64,000 bases of DNA from ZLKRG08 sp964565165 (GCA_964565165.1 CAZMDJ010000003.1:5044-69043), one strand, 5' to 3'; shown: positions 59,901 to 64,000, counted from the stretch's first letter. Notes: a model not told the origin generated them from the sequence alone. Numbers and translations are program-made.

Positions 59901-60084
59901 CAGCGGCACATGCGCTAGGACCGTTGTAATTGCCTCCACCAAATACATACCAGCTCGAATCGTATGCAGTGCCTAAACGAGCAGCTTTCGCACTTGGAGC
60001 GCTTATTGAAATAAACAAGAATGGGGCTATTAAAGTTGCTACTACTAGCCTCGTTACGGTGCGGAAACGCGAGCTGGCAAGCAC
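47995..60084 (-). CDS. Giant secreted repeat protein (4029 residues) with InlB-type, FN3, Ig-like and glycine-rich domains
   Basis: Start GTG 60084 with GGGGGTG upstream; signal peptide ends near SAKAA. In order: a Cys-containing N-terminal domain (about 40-190); 24 InlB/Listeria-Bacteroides-type repeats of 65-80 residues (core GYTFSGWNTAADGSGTNY, then TLYAQW) in three blocks; two glycine-rich domains; one LamG-like domain; seven FN3-like domains including one split by a glycine-rich domain; three putative-Ig (He_PIG-type) domains with LPAGLTLDxxTGEISGTPT; a further Ig-like domain; a Pro/Ser/Thr/Ala-rich linker; and a C-terminal duplicate, VTNLQPGQKVKVTI and VTNLKPGQKVKVTI. There is no LPXTG, lipobox or membrane anchor. 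Adhesion or cell-surface coating is inference from the domain types. It follows the rplL terminator and has its own leader. Confidence 0.88.
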   Translation of the reverse strand: MLASSRFRTVTRLVVATLIAPFLFISISAPSAKAARLGTAYDSSWYVFGGGNYNGPSACAADNVVVGITYNQNPMVNGYKCAPLNADLTVSPLSATLRATANYVFCPDGMAAVGYQAINSSGIHIGLKCKTLPLLNDAGAETDLIATQASPKLITHTTQTLTASMLCNSGDVMIGQSTYSNLWFDQLAARCAPLVKFTLAYNVNGGTGTAPATQTQTSPISDLTVESNYAGTKTGYHFTGWNTLANGTGTNYAQGYTYTPTGNLTLYAQWNSTITYDDNNSDAGTAPNPTTAVGIAATTTLATNSGSLTRTGFTFTGWNTAADGSGTNYAAGLATYSSPGDITLYAQWNSTITYSGNTNTSVVSTVPAVYTSKGSAPFNLANPTTLLKTGYTLSGWNTAADGSGSNYALGASYVSSGNITLYAKWTATVTFNINTATSGTASQATISALPSASINLATVGTMVKSGYTFTSWNTAANGSGTSYVPGSSYTPTGNITLYAIWTLNCSPTTSTGGGNQVIKFPAGAACAYTVPAGVTSIDLLVVGGGGGGGANVGNGGGGGGLTAATNVSVTPGQVLSLTVGAGGAPATAGSASTITVGATTYSATGGAGGATWGNGAANCTTPGKTAGGTGTTANGAMGGAGPTAQYGVMCNGLLGTTNSISGKAVIYGSGGGGGGYNSPFSGTHIGLGGTGVLFNGAGNGGNYIAAAVAGSAGIDGQGGGGGGGSAGSASGGAGGAGTIIIAFDKALTVTFDVNGGSGTNSTVTQSAPDAAITTAAGATRSGFTFAGWNTAADGSGTDIAASTSYTPTSSLTLYAKWTYTLTYDGNTNTAGTAPNSETITGATEDVLLSRNVGSLAKTNSTLNYTFSGWNTSATGSGTLFGVNPPMLPAPYLQYNANSWDSVNRIMLDQSGNGRNSTSIRGTPTVASVAVANGTSKSISVLSGASTSGFVLPNTQLTNYTLCFVARYSGVTKGRLIDATNINWLTGFYAGHVGVAYHNGWITPSTNVADSSFHVICDYGNNLIYDGLAKNNATSTITYLPANISVNNGVSGEYSDWQLADLVIYNSTLTAAEVLQVEMFLKEKYGITTSTPAIPTYAATGSAFNTYLTSPTGNVTVYAQWNSLVTYNANGATSGTIPYPTNFVNSIAGTLATNSGTLAKTNYTFSGWNTAADGSGTNYAVGASYTGAGNITLYAQWNFTITFNANLGSTPSSGAPSVASMSLTSSNAVNLATVGTMVKTGYNFLGWATTSTATTAAYAGGASYTPTGSITLYAVWQATTFAVTFNANGGTGTIANQTYTAGTALALTSNTTQIARTGYTFSGWTANADGTGAAYTNAQSLTLYAAMTIYAKWSANTYAITFNANSGAGTMTNQSFTAGTAFTINANAFTRTGYTFNGWNTVAGGTGTSYTDKQSVTLYGAITLYAQWTAQIYVVTYSNNAGSGTASVATQNYTYGSAAITSFATVGTMTKTGYSFGGWATTAAGTTSITTLTPTGNTTLYAIWNANNYTLTFNSNAVAGTTASGTMATQTFTAGKAFHINIGTFAIAGYAFDGWTTAANGTGTPYIDGATITLFGDTTIYAKWTMLVPAAPTVSATAGNTTATVSVTNGSVSCVSPFVLTNGNCVYKVTTTGSSTVTVPANVTNMAVLVVGGGGGGGWGGNAGGGGGGGLLYNPSYSVTPGSTLSMTVGAGGTGNTSTAIGASGGDSVFASVTAKGGGGGSASGTSGGSGGGGYAPSGTCTLNAGGTPTQATFTDWAMYANAGGPGCGNSASLQGGGGGGAISAGYPIVGNTSPGLGGAGLALSISGASVTYAAGGNGYGTAYPGVQAAGAANTGSGGGAGSSGGSGVIVLSYAPSAPAPTSYTVTAYDSNNNAVGTCTVTSPATSCTVAGLTNGSAYTFKATANDGAGSSAQSAPSAVVTPAPYVITYDANSGTVSPTSANFNLGTPVTLPLPTRPGYTFNGWFTAASSGTLVGPNGTAYSPTANITLYAQWSGISYPITYNSNGGSTTVPTTGAFVTGGTAYSIASPPAGMTKSGYAFNGWNTAADGTGTNYAASDSYSTSAALTLFAKWSAVSYTITYVNSGSGTGTLPTEANKTIGQTFSVAAGTGLSNTGYTFTGWTDQANVSYVYGSTYTVGASNVTLTAVWTALQYVVTYDANGGTGNVPTEPTHSSGQTFTVAAGTGLTRTGYTFTGWASGSTIYSVGQTFTMSTANVTFAAQWSPLVYTITYNPNTGATGSASRTSDSFAYGSSAISLPTVGTMEKAGYVFSGWSETSTVISGLYTPTQSVTLYAQWSPGTYNITWNTNGATGSATNGAATYTTSGTGLSLPDASGMTKTGYSLSGWSTSPTGSVISGSYTPTANTTLYAIWTPANQTLNFNAGTVDGSTSSGLTLATTTVTRAFGSNYTLQNIDSATVTVNTQVYAFVGWKSTSGTIYAEGSTYIVQDGGTTFTAQWIKRFVVKYVLNGGTHAVITPAESDIDSECANAGNMCNDLQNITTNATPTRAGYNFVNWKDQSGETVAAASAYQVRDNHYVLAAQWTPATITATYAGNGGTLVTSTQTGAFTTTITLAAAISKVGYAFAGWSDGTNTYGAGANYTLANPNGVTLTAQWTSNSHTVAYDLNQGTSSTTLSATSHSYNDSVTVTSVIPTRTGYNFDGWLDVAAPFASGAVYTMPDRDVTFTAKWVAASYAVTYDLGTGGTGSVPTQGNTAYGSTFTLAATPTNTDATKNFLGWSDGTNVMAAGSTYTMPAYAVTLTAQWSAALIGVSYSIAGATTGTAPSTQLVAPSTTVQTAPTTGITRTRFALTAWSTGSTTVAPQSTITPTTNTTLTAVWVPAAPDAPTQTLTSGNGSVTIDVAQGSGSGGIPTSYTVTAKNPDGSTAGSCTVISPATSCTIAGLTNGTAYSFTTVATNSSGSSAPSTSATSTPATSPGVPTSPTATVENTAATVTFTAPSSTGGAAITSYTVTAKNPDGSSAGTCTATDPAVGCRISGLTNGTNYQYSVVANNSVGSSTASALSLPVAPATVPGAPATVSATAPTYSTASVTVGAATVDGGSAITSYKITATPTGGGTPINLTVNAADISNAVTLSGLAAGTTYSISTVAINAVGQGSATSAATSITTPAAPPSAPGIQSATATSSTAATVVLTAPTSNGGATITGYQTTFTPVGGGTPVVENTTSTSVPTTSLAPGTTYTVTSTAANSSGSGTTSQSSTFTTPLGVSLSSSSETASVGQAITPISAAITGSNPTGVSYSVSGALPAGLTLDTTTGEISGTPTVAINATTFTVTATATVTGGATVTGTTTFTLGVNPVVPGAPASVSATTPTATTAAVNIGASTYDGGATITTYAIAITPVSSGTIINATPSASVIGSAVTVTNLVPGTEYVVSVAATNSAGTGPDTTASTRIVTPVGVTPSTNSLTTTIDQAITPITVSIVALGATGTTYSIAGPLPAGLTLDPNTGEISGTPTVAISPTQFVITVSTTLPSGTVDTGTATITIGVNASAPSSPSGVNASVPTGSTSTADVTFTAPTNTGGASITQYSISAVPVNTGSTVTTTSTTTSANLTGLAPGTQYNAVVTATNSAGTGSATTSTTFITDPAISTSVTTLTGSVGNAITPISTSIQAEAGSSIVYSLTGTLPAGLTFDPAMGTISGTPTAISAAASFTINAAVTIGGIVKNVSKVVTIGVAAQSQAALSVTGSNATVGTPVALITSGGSGTGSITYAITGGTAAGCAVSSTGSVTANGAGTCIATATKAGDSTYGSVTSSAVTITFAAAPSNNSGGGGGGGGGGASAPTTPSTPTTPTPTPRPSASPSPSPTPSVMPTPSATPSATPSATPSASPSASPTLKPTPSPSASPSATPKPSSSPSPTSSPKPSSSPSASASAKPSASASASAKPSASATAKPSTSASASAKPSASASASTKPSASASAPTTKPSSAPVKIEPKTTDTSANVNVTNLQPGQKVKVTIVEKAQAAPKASTARQPAAKKVNITPKTSGSNAKFNVTNLKPGQKVKVTIKEGK
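47998..48222 (-). repeat. Duplicated C-terminal motif of the giant protein
   Basis: Two copies of NVTNLxPGQKVKVTI, about 45 residues apart and joined by an Ala/Lys-rich spacer, end the protein. Their position at the extreme C-terminus suggests a recognition or binding module. Confidence 0.7.
48245..48740 (-). repeat. Pro/Ser/Thr/Ala low-complexity linker with polyglycine
   Basis: About 150 residues built from short units such as SPSATPSATPSA and SASASAKPSA, preceded by ten consecutive glycines. The DNA is a near-perfect short tandem repeat, so length variation between strains is to be expected. Confidence 0.85.
49000..51572 (-). repeat. Alternating FN3-like and He_PIG-type Ig domains
   Basis: Six complete FN3-like domains (each with GLxxGTxY or close variant and a TNSAGxG-type segment) and three Ig domains with the LPAGLTLD...GEISGTPT signature. 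From the fourth FN3 onward the two types alternate (FN3, Ig, FN3, Ig, FN3, Ig), which suggests duplication of a two-domain unit. Confidence 0.8.
51572..54315 (-). repeat. InlB-type repeat block C (12 copies)
   Basis: Twelve successive copies of about 70-85 residues with the pattern xYTITYxxNGGTG..., GYTFxGW, and TLxAQW. The last six diverge most (for example FVNWKDQSG and FLGWSDGTN), so this end of the array looks oldest. Confidence 0.82.
54510..55331 (-). repeat. Glycine-rich domain inserted in an FN3 domain
   Basis: VPAAPTVSATAGNTTATVSV opens an FN3-like domain that is broken after about 25 residues. A glycine-rich domain follows (VTVPANVTNMAVLVVGGGGG, ending GVIVLSYAPS), after which the FN3 resumes with TSYTVTAYDSNNNAVGTC and ends at about 54315. 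Confidence 0.72.
55331..57845 (-). repeat. InlB-type repeat block B (8 copies), with LamG-like insertion
   Basis: Eight copies. The second is interrupted between GWNTSATGSGTLFG and the closing TGNVTVYAQW by about 210 residues (about 56800-57432) resembling a LamG/concanavalin-type domain: NSWDSVNRIMLDQSGNGRNS at its start and LADLVIYNSTLTAAEVLQVE near its end. Confidence 0.78.
57845..58575 (-). repeat. First glycine-rich domain
   Basis: Reads YTVPAGVTSIDLLVVGGGGG and ends GGAGTIIIAFDKA, about 240 residues, with many GGG runs and the same opening pattern as the second glycine-rich domain. It lies between repeat blocks A and B and does not split a domain. Confidence 0.75.
58575..59503 (-). repeat. 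InlB-type repeat block A (4 copies)
   Basis: Four copies of 70-80 residues, each with GYxFTGWNT and LTLYAQW/IW, follow directly on the N-terminal cysteine domain. Confidence 0.82.
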
Positions 60085-60279
60085 TTTTTCACCCCCGCGC
60101 TAGAGAAATAATGACCGAAATTTGTCCGGCAAGTGCTCAATTCTTTTCTATAGCTCGTGCAGGTGAAAACTGAAATCACCCTTTTTGGGGTGATTAGATG
60201 GGGCGAAAATTAACCTGCAATTTTTTGTAAATTTTCTTAATTTATAACTTTTTAACTTTTAATTTTTTTATTACAAAAG
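60085..60279 (-). promoter_or_regulatory. Leader of the giant gene with hairpin
   Basis: AT-rich region between the rplL terminator and the giant gene. AATCACCC (60174-60181) pairs over 8 bp with GGGTGATT (60188-60195) around a 6-base loop, about 90 bases upstream of the GTG. A promoter is expected upstream of it, but no clear boxes are seen. Confidence 0.4.
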
Positions 60280-60311
60280 AAAAACCCCGACCGTGGAGGG
60301 CCGGGGTTTTT
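60280..60311 (-). terminator. Rho-independent terminator after rplL
   Basis: AAAAACCCCG (60280-60289) pairs with CGGGGTTTTT (60302-60311); on the minus strand TTTTTCTTTT follows. It ends the rplJ-rplL transcript before the giant gene. Confidence 0.88.
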
Positions 60312-60358
60312 CTTTTTATCAACTTACTAGGGTGCAAGTTGAAATTTATTAAAGGTAA

Positions 60359-60745
60359 TTACTTGATTGTTACCTTTGCGCCAGCTGCTTCTAGAGCTGC
60401 CTTTGCCTTGTCTGCAGTTTCCTTGTTTGCCTTCTCAAGAAGTGTTGCAGGTGTTGCATCAACTAGATCCTTAGCTTCCTTCAAGCCAAGAGCTGAGTTA
60501 AGTGCACGTACTTCCTTGATAACTGCAATCTTCTGTGAGCCTGCATCTTCAAGAATAACTGTGAACTCATCCTGAGCTGCAGCTGCGTCTCCGCCACCTG
60601 CTGCTCCGCCTGCTGCTGCAACTGCTACTGGAGCTGCTGCTGTTACATCGAATTCTTCTTCGAATGCCTTTACGAAATCTGATAGTTCAACAACAGTCAT
60701 TTCCTTGAATGCTGCCATTAAATCTGCTGATGATAGCTTTGCCAT
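60359..60745 (-). CDS. rplL: 50S ribosomal protein L7/L12
   Basis: Stalk protein that recruits elongation factors. N-terminal dimerisation part MAKLSSADLMAAFKEMTVVE, Ala/Gly-rich hinge, and C-terminal domain KIAVIKEVRALNSALGLKEA followed by AKDLVDATPATLLE. Length 128. Followed by a terminator instead of rpoB. Confidence 0.98.
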   Translation of the reverse strand: MAKLSSADLMAAFKEMTVVELSDFVKAFEEEFDVTAAAPVAVAAAGGAAGGGDAAAAQDEFTVILEDAGSQKIAVIKEVRALNSALGLKEAKDLVDATPATLLEKANKETADKAKAALEAAGAKVTIK

Positions 60746-60775
60746 TTTTATATTTTCCTTTGTTTCTTAGCTGAA

Positions 60776-61420
60776 TTACTCTGCTGGTGTTTCAGCTGCT
60801 TCTGCAACTGGTGTTTCTGTTTCGGTTGCTTCTGCAGCTGGTGCTGCTTCTGCTGGTGCAGCTTCTTCAGCAGCTGGTGCTGCCGCCTCTGCTACAGGTG
60901 CAGGTGCAGCTTCTTCAGCCTTTTCAGTTGCTGGTGCGCCTGCTTCTAGTTTGATACGTAACGCATCGAAGGTGCGAGCGGCCTTAGCCATTGTGCCCTT
61001 CATAGCGCCAGCCAACTTAGACAATAGAACTTCGCGTGATTCAAGATCAGCGAGCTTCATAATCTCTTCAGTTGAAACTACTTTGCCATCGAAGACGCCA
61101 CCCTTGATAACAAGTAGTGGATTCTCCTTCTGGAAATTCTTAAGAGCCTTAGCGGCTGCAAGTGAATCTCCCTTAATGAATGCAACTGCTGAAGGACCCT
61201 TTAGTAGAGAATCGTCGATCTCTACGCCAGCGTTCTTTGCTGCAATCTTGGTAAGGGTGTTCTTAACAACCGCATACTTTGTTTCCATACCTAGTGAGCG
61301 ACGAAGAGTCTTCATCGCACCTACGGTAAGACCGCGGTATTCGGTTAGCGCAATTGCATCCGAAGATTTGAAATCTTCAGTTAATTCAGCAACTGCCGCT
61401 GCCTTATCTGGGCGAGCCAT
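60776..61420 (-). CDS. rplJ: 50S ribosomal protein L10 with long Ala/Glu/Pro tail
   Basis: L10 holds the L7/L12 dimers on the ribosome. Start ATG 61420 (MARPDKAAAVAEL, 214 residues), with AAAGG seven to ten bases upstream; an in-frame GTG at 61429 is less likely. YRGLTVGAMKTLRRSLG and AVVKNTLTKIAAKNAG are conserved. The last 50 residues are almost only Ala, Glu, Pro, Thr and Val, placed after the helix that binds L7/L12. Confidence 0.95.
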   Translation of the reverse strand: MARPDKAAAVAELTEDFKSSDAIALTEYRGLTVGAMKTLRRSLGMETKYAVVKNTLTKIAAKNAGVEIDDSLLKGPSAVAFIKGDSLAAAKALKNFQKENPLLVIKGGVFDGKVVSTEEIMKLADLESREVLLSKLAGAMKGTMAKAARTFDALRIKLEAGAPATEKAEEAAPAPVAEAAAPAAEEAAPAEAAPAAEATETETPVAEAAETPAE

Positions 61421-61468
61421 CCGGTTCACCTTTCTTTAGTTAGTGAACTTCGCAGATTTCGCCGGCAT

Positions 61469-61500
61469 AAAAAAATCCGTGGCGCAGAATGCGACACGGA
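61469..61500 (-). terminator. Attenuator terminator upstream of rplJ
   Basis: TCCGTG (61476-61481) pairs with CACGGA (61495-61500), with an inner CGCA/TGCG stem and GAA loop; seven T follow on the minus strand (61475-61469). It stands about 50 bases before the rplJ start, so it must be bypassed for expression. Confidence 0.85.
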
Positions 61501-61631
61501 AAAGCTTTCCCGAATCTCACCTACGCGGGGCTTCTGATCATTTCTGATCTGCCAGCGGTCTCTGGAAGAGGGTTGAAGTCTAAAAGGTGTCCTCCATTTT
61601 GCAAAATCGCGGAAAGCTGAGCTCGGGAAAG
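61501..61631 (-). promoter_or_regulatory. Ribosomal protein L10 leader
   Basis: Upstream of the attenuator are a GATCA/TGATC stem with GAAA tetraloop (minus strand; 61536-61549) and a CCAG/CTGG stem (61552-61565), plus the minus-strand sequence GCGTAGGTGA expected in L10 leaders. The segment 61503-61513 can pair with 61611-61618 (8 bp) or 61623-61631 (9 bp), or be left free, which would change access to the terminator. L10-L7/L12 binding as the signal is known for this leader class and inferred here. Confidence 0.7.
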
Positions 61632-61835
61632 GCCGCAACAGAGACGCGAGCTTTCCCTGCGCTCACTTTCCGCTGCGCAAAATGTCGGCCATAGACCGGG
61701 GCTATTTGGGTGCGATTAAGAAGTGGAGCCCCAGCCACCACCAGATGATCAAGATGGCGATGCGGGTAGTTCGGAAAGTCAGCAGGTGGCGGATTAATTT
61801 GGCCGATGCCGGGCGGCGCCATTGGAATATGAAAG
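61632..61835. other. GC-richer spacer upstream of the L10 leader
   Basis: No convincing gene. It should hold the rplJ promoter. An ATG-initiated plus-strand frame of 56 codons (61682-61852) exists without a ribosome site and overlaps the next gene's end; I do not accept it. Base composition is visibly richer in G and C than the flanks. Confidence 0.4.
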
Positions 61836-62198
61836 CTATAGAGCTAAATTAATTTCTCGGTTATTTAGATTTTTCTGGTCGCCGCTATTTCGACGCCAAA
61901 GTGCTACGAACATCAAAATGAAGAGCGCATAGAAAAGATATTTACCAAGATTACTTTCGCGTTTTAAGAAGATTGTAACGACACTAAAAACTGGCAGCGT
62001 ATAAATTGCTACTTTTCTGAGACCTTTAAATTCTGGAACCCAATCCAGCAATCCGACACTTTCAAGAATTACTAAAAGAAGTGCGATTCCAAAGTAGATT
62101 AAATCTGGATTAAAACCGCGATAAAGCTGAAAAATGAAATTTACCGAAAAGACAGCAATCCATAAACTTACAGATTGAAATCTTCGTACTTGATTCAT
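61836..62198 (-). CDS. Small membrane protein of unknown function
   Basis: A 120-residue protein with about four hydrophobic segments (for example SVSLWIAVFSVNFIFQLYRG, and YLFYALFILMFVALWRR at the end). No motif is recognised. It starts 5 bases after the antiporter gene, so the two are probably co-transcribed. Confidence 0.65.
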   Translation of the reverse strand: MNQVRRFQSVSLWIAVFSVNFIFQLYRGFNPDLIYFGIALLLVILESVGLLDWVPEFKGLRKVAIYTLPVFSVVTIFLKRESNLGKYLFYALFILMFVALWRRNSGDQKNLNNREINLAL

Positions 62199-62203
62199 TT
62201 CAA

Positions 62204-63346
62204 TTAATTTCTATGAATCATTCGAACCCAAATGGTTGAAACCACTATAGACATTACAACTGCAAGCAATACAGCAGTAAACTGACTTTGAGTTAAGGCG
62301 CCTTGTGCAAGTGCAACGCTTCCAAGTACGAATGAGAACTCTCCCACCTGAGAGATACCAACGCTCAATTGACCTGGGCGAGCACGCAATCTAGCCACAC
62401 TTGAAATAACGTATACAGGAAGAGTTTTTAGTACAAAGAGCAGCGCCATTAGTAACAAGGCAAACGGTAAAGCTCTGAGTATTGCGTTAGGGCTTATTAA
62501 AGAACCGATAACCACAAAAAATAGGACTTGGAAGAGATCGCGAAAAGGAAGAATCGCTCTTCGAACTTGGTCTGTATCGGAATTTTGACTCAAAGTTAAA
62601 CCCGCGACGAATGCACCAAGTGCCATTGGAATTTCAAATAATTGTGTGCCAAGTGCTGCAATAAAGAGGCCGCTACCCACTGAATAAATCAAGAAAATAT
62701 CATTTTCCCAACGAATCAATCTCAGGATTCTCGGAAGTATTTTCGAAGAAATAACTGCCATGATGACGAAGGCTAAAAGGCCACCAATAGCAACTGGCAA
62801 AGATTGTTCGCTTGCTCCGAACAAGGTAAGTATTACTGCTGCGGCAGCTACACCGGTTATATCCTGCGCAACCGACCAACCAAGTAGTGCTTGTTCTGTC
62901 CCGCTATCTGTGGTTCTTTTTCCGCTCTTCGTAATATTTACAATCACCACACTAGATGAGAGCGCCAAAGAAAGTGCCAGTAAAAGTGCCCCGAGTTTTG
63001 GAATATCCAAGAATAAAAAGATTGGCGTAGCTACTGCTAATCCAATAAAGACTTGAAGCGGAGCGCCCCAAATAAGCGCCTTCTGTTCTTGTCTTAACCT
63101 TTTTAGATCGATTTCAATTCCGACTTCAAATAATAAAAGGACGACGCCAATATCCGCCAAAATCGCAATCTGATTTTTATCAGCGATATAGCCAGGAGTG
63201 AAAGGTGAAACCGCAAGTCCTACCAACAAATATCCGATAATTGCAGGCAGACCGATTCGACGTGCAACATATCCCGCAGTTGCTGCACCAAGCAAAACAA
63301 CGCCCACATCTAATACAAGTGGCGCGGTTTCGACGACAGATGCCAT
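62204..63346 (-). CDS. Cation:proton antiporter, CPA2 (KefB-like) family
   Basis: A 380-residue protein with 12-13 hydrophobic segments and the CPA2 landmarks GRRIGLP-type opening (here YVARRIGLPAIIGYLLVGLA), LLLFEVGIEIDLKRL, ALSLALSSSVVIVNITKSGK and GWSVAQDITGVAA. The second half has LGAFVAGLTLSQ. The chain stops after the membrane domain; the TrkA-N/RCK domain of KefB and KefC is absent. It exchanges Na+ or K+ for H+ by family analogy. Confidence 0.88.
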   Translation of the reverse strand: MASVVETAPLVLDVGVVLLGAATAGYVARRIGLPAIIGYLLVGLAVSPFTPGYIADKNQIAILADIGVVLLLFEVGIEIDLKRLRQEQKALIWGAPLQVFIGLAVATPIFLFLDIPKLGALLLALSLALSSSVVIVNITKSGKRTTDSGTEQALLGWSVAQDITGVAAAAVILTLFGASEQSLPVAIGGLLAFVIMAVISSKILPRILRLIRWENDIFLIYSVGSGLFIAALGTQLFEIPMALGAFVAGLTLSQNSDTDQVRRAILPFRDLFQVLFFVVIGSLISPNAILRALPFALLLMALLFVLKTLPVYVISSVARLRARPGQLSVGISQVGEFSFVLGSVALAQGALTQSQFTAVLLAVVMSIVVSTIWVRMIHRN

Positions 63347-63370
63347 GTATCTATCTTATTTAAAGCAAAT

Positions 63371-63405
63371 AAAAAGAGGCTCTCCTATTTAGAGAGTCTC
63401 TTTTT
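63371..63405 (-). terminator. Rho-independent terminator after rplA
   Basis: A 14-bp stem (63371-63384 with 63392-63405, one G-T pair) with 7-base loop; the A-run of the 5' arm gives the T-run on the minus strand. It closes the rplA transcript before the antiporter gene. Confidence 0.88.
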
Positions 63406-63425
63406 AAGTTTTCTAATACTTGCTA

Positions 63426-64000
63426 TTAGTTAGCAGCAGCTACCTTTGCGCCTGATGCATCAACTTGGATTCCAGGACCCATGTTTGATGACATGACTGC
63501 CTTCTTTAGGTATGTACCCTTTGAAGACGCTGGCTTTGCACGCATAACCTCATCAAGCGCTGCAGCGTAATTTTCTGCAAGTTGCTGTGCGGTAAATGAT
63601 GACTTGCCGATGATGAAGTGAAGGTTTGAGTTCTTATCAACACGGAATTCAATCTTTCCGCCCTTGATATCTGTAACAGCCTTCGCCACATCTGTTGTAA
63701 CGGTACCGGTCTTTGGGTTTGGCATAAGGCCACGTGGACCAAGCACCTTACCTAGACGACCGACCTTACCCATCAAATCTGGTGTTGAAACAACTGAGTC
63801 GTAATCCAAACGGCCTGCTTCAACTTCTGCGATCAATTCATCTGCACCAACAATGTCTGCACCTGCAGCACGAGCTGCATCTGCATTCTGGCCAGTTGCG
63901 AAAACAAGAACGCGTGCAGTCTTACCTGTTCCGTGTGGAAGGTTTACTGTTGAGCGAATTGCTTGATCAGCCTTCTTTGGATCAACGCCAAGTAGCATCG
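63426..64000 (-). CDS. rplA: 50S ribosomal protein L1, 5' end outside window
   Basis: L1 controls E-site tRNA release. The visible 191 residues include LLGVDPKKADQAIRSTVNLP, GTGKTARVLVFA and VLGPRGLMPNPKTGTVT. The ATG at 63998 is an internal methionine of the VAM-LLGVD segment, not the start; about 40-45 N-terminal residues should lie beyond the right edge. Ends 20 bases before a terminator. Confidence 0.96.
   Translation of the reverse strand, partial: MLLGVDPKKADQAIRSTVNLPHGTGKTARVLVFATGQNADAARAAGADIVGADELIAEVEAGRLDYDSVVSTPDLMGKVGRLGKVLGPRGLMPNPKTGTVTTDVAKAVTDIKGGKIEFRVDKNSNLHFIIGKSSFTAQQLAENYAAALDEVMRAKPASSKGTYLKKAVMSSNMGPGIQVDASGAKVAAAN

Noticed and set aside
61580..61822. An 80-codon minus-strand frame upstream of rplJ.
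   Set aside because: It overlaps the L10 leader structures and has no start signal or recognisable content.
61682..61852. A 56-codon plus-strand frame starting MSAIDRGYLGAIKKW.
   Set aside because: No ribosome site, overlaps the end of the small membrane protein gene and the rplJ promoter region, and no recognisable similarity.

Overview
The window reads as one contig from a compact, moderately low-GC actinobacterium. The RpoB, RpoC, S4, L22 and EF-G sequences, the order of the ribosomal clusters, a zinc-type S14 and the secreted repeat proteins fit a freshwater planktonic lineage such as acI/Nanopelagicales. That placement is inference from gene content and style; no marker was searched.

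Region by region: 1-9.6 kb (minus strand) carries glmS (cut by the left edge), glmM (with a 100-N assembly gap), rpsI-rplM, an ABC-F ATPase, truA and the alpha cluster (rplQ, rpoA, rpsD, rpsK, rpsM, rpmJ, infA). From 9.7 to 14.0 kb an MFS exporter and a complete TctABC tripartite tricarboxylate transporter sit between infA and map. From 14.1 to 26.1 kb are map, adk, secY and the full spc and S10 clusters from rplO to rpsJ. From 26.3 to 30.5 kb is the str cluster (tuf, fusA, rpsG, rpsL). Divergently placed are a deoD-type purine nucleoside phosphorylase with a structured leader and an MMPL transporter (30.8-33.4 kb). A three-gene operon of secreted proteins follows (33.5-36.8 kb), then rpoC and rpoB (36.9-44.2 kb).

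The accessory core is 44.5-60.1 kb: an OmpR-type response regulator and histidine kinase on the plus strand, convergent with a two-gene minus-strand operon. That operon encodes a 4029-residue secreted repeat protein and, through a TAATG overlap, a polytopic membrane protein of unknown function. This block separates rplJ-rplL (60.4-61.4 kb) from rpoBC, genes that are adjacent in most bacteria. A short membrane protein and a CPA2-type antiporter (61.8-63.3 kb) likewise separate rplJ from rplA, which runs off the right edge.

Most of the window is therefore the translation and transcription core, arranged as tightly packed operons with 1-4 nt overlaps and a few strong terminators, with transport and cell-surface cargo inserted at operon boundaries. 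The most notable points are: an in-frame TAG codon inside the essential gene rpoB; the giant surface protein, in which a LamG-like domain is inserted inside an InlB-type repeat and a glycine-rich domain inside an FN3 domain; its coupled membrane partner and neighbouring two-component system, a candidate undescribed surface system; an attenuator-type L10 leader; and a riboswitch-like leader in front of deoD.
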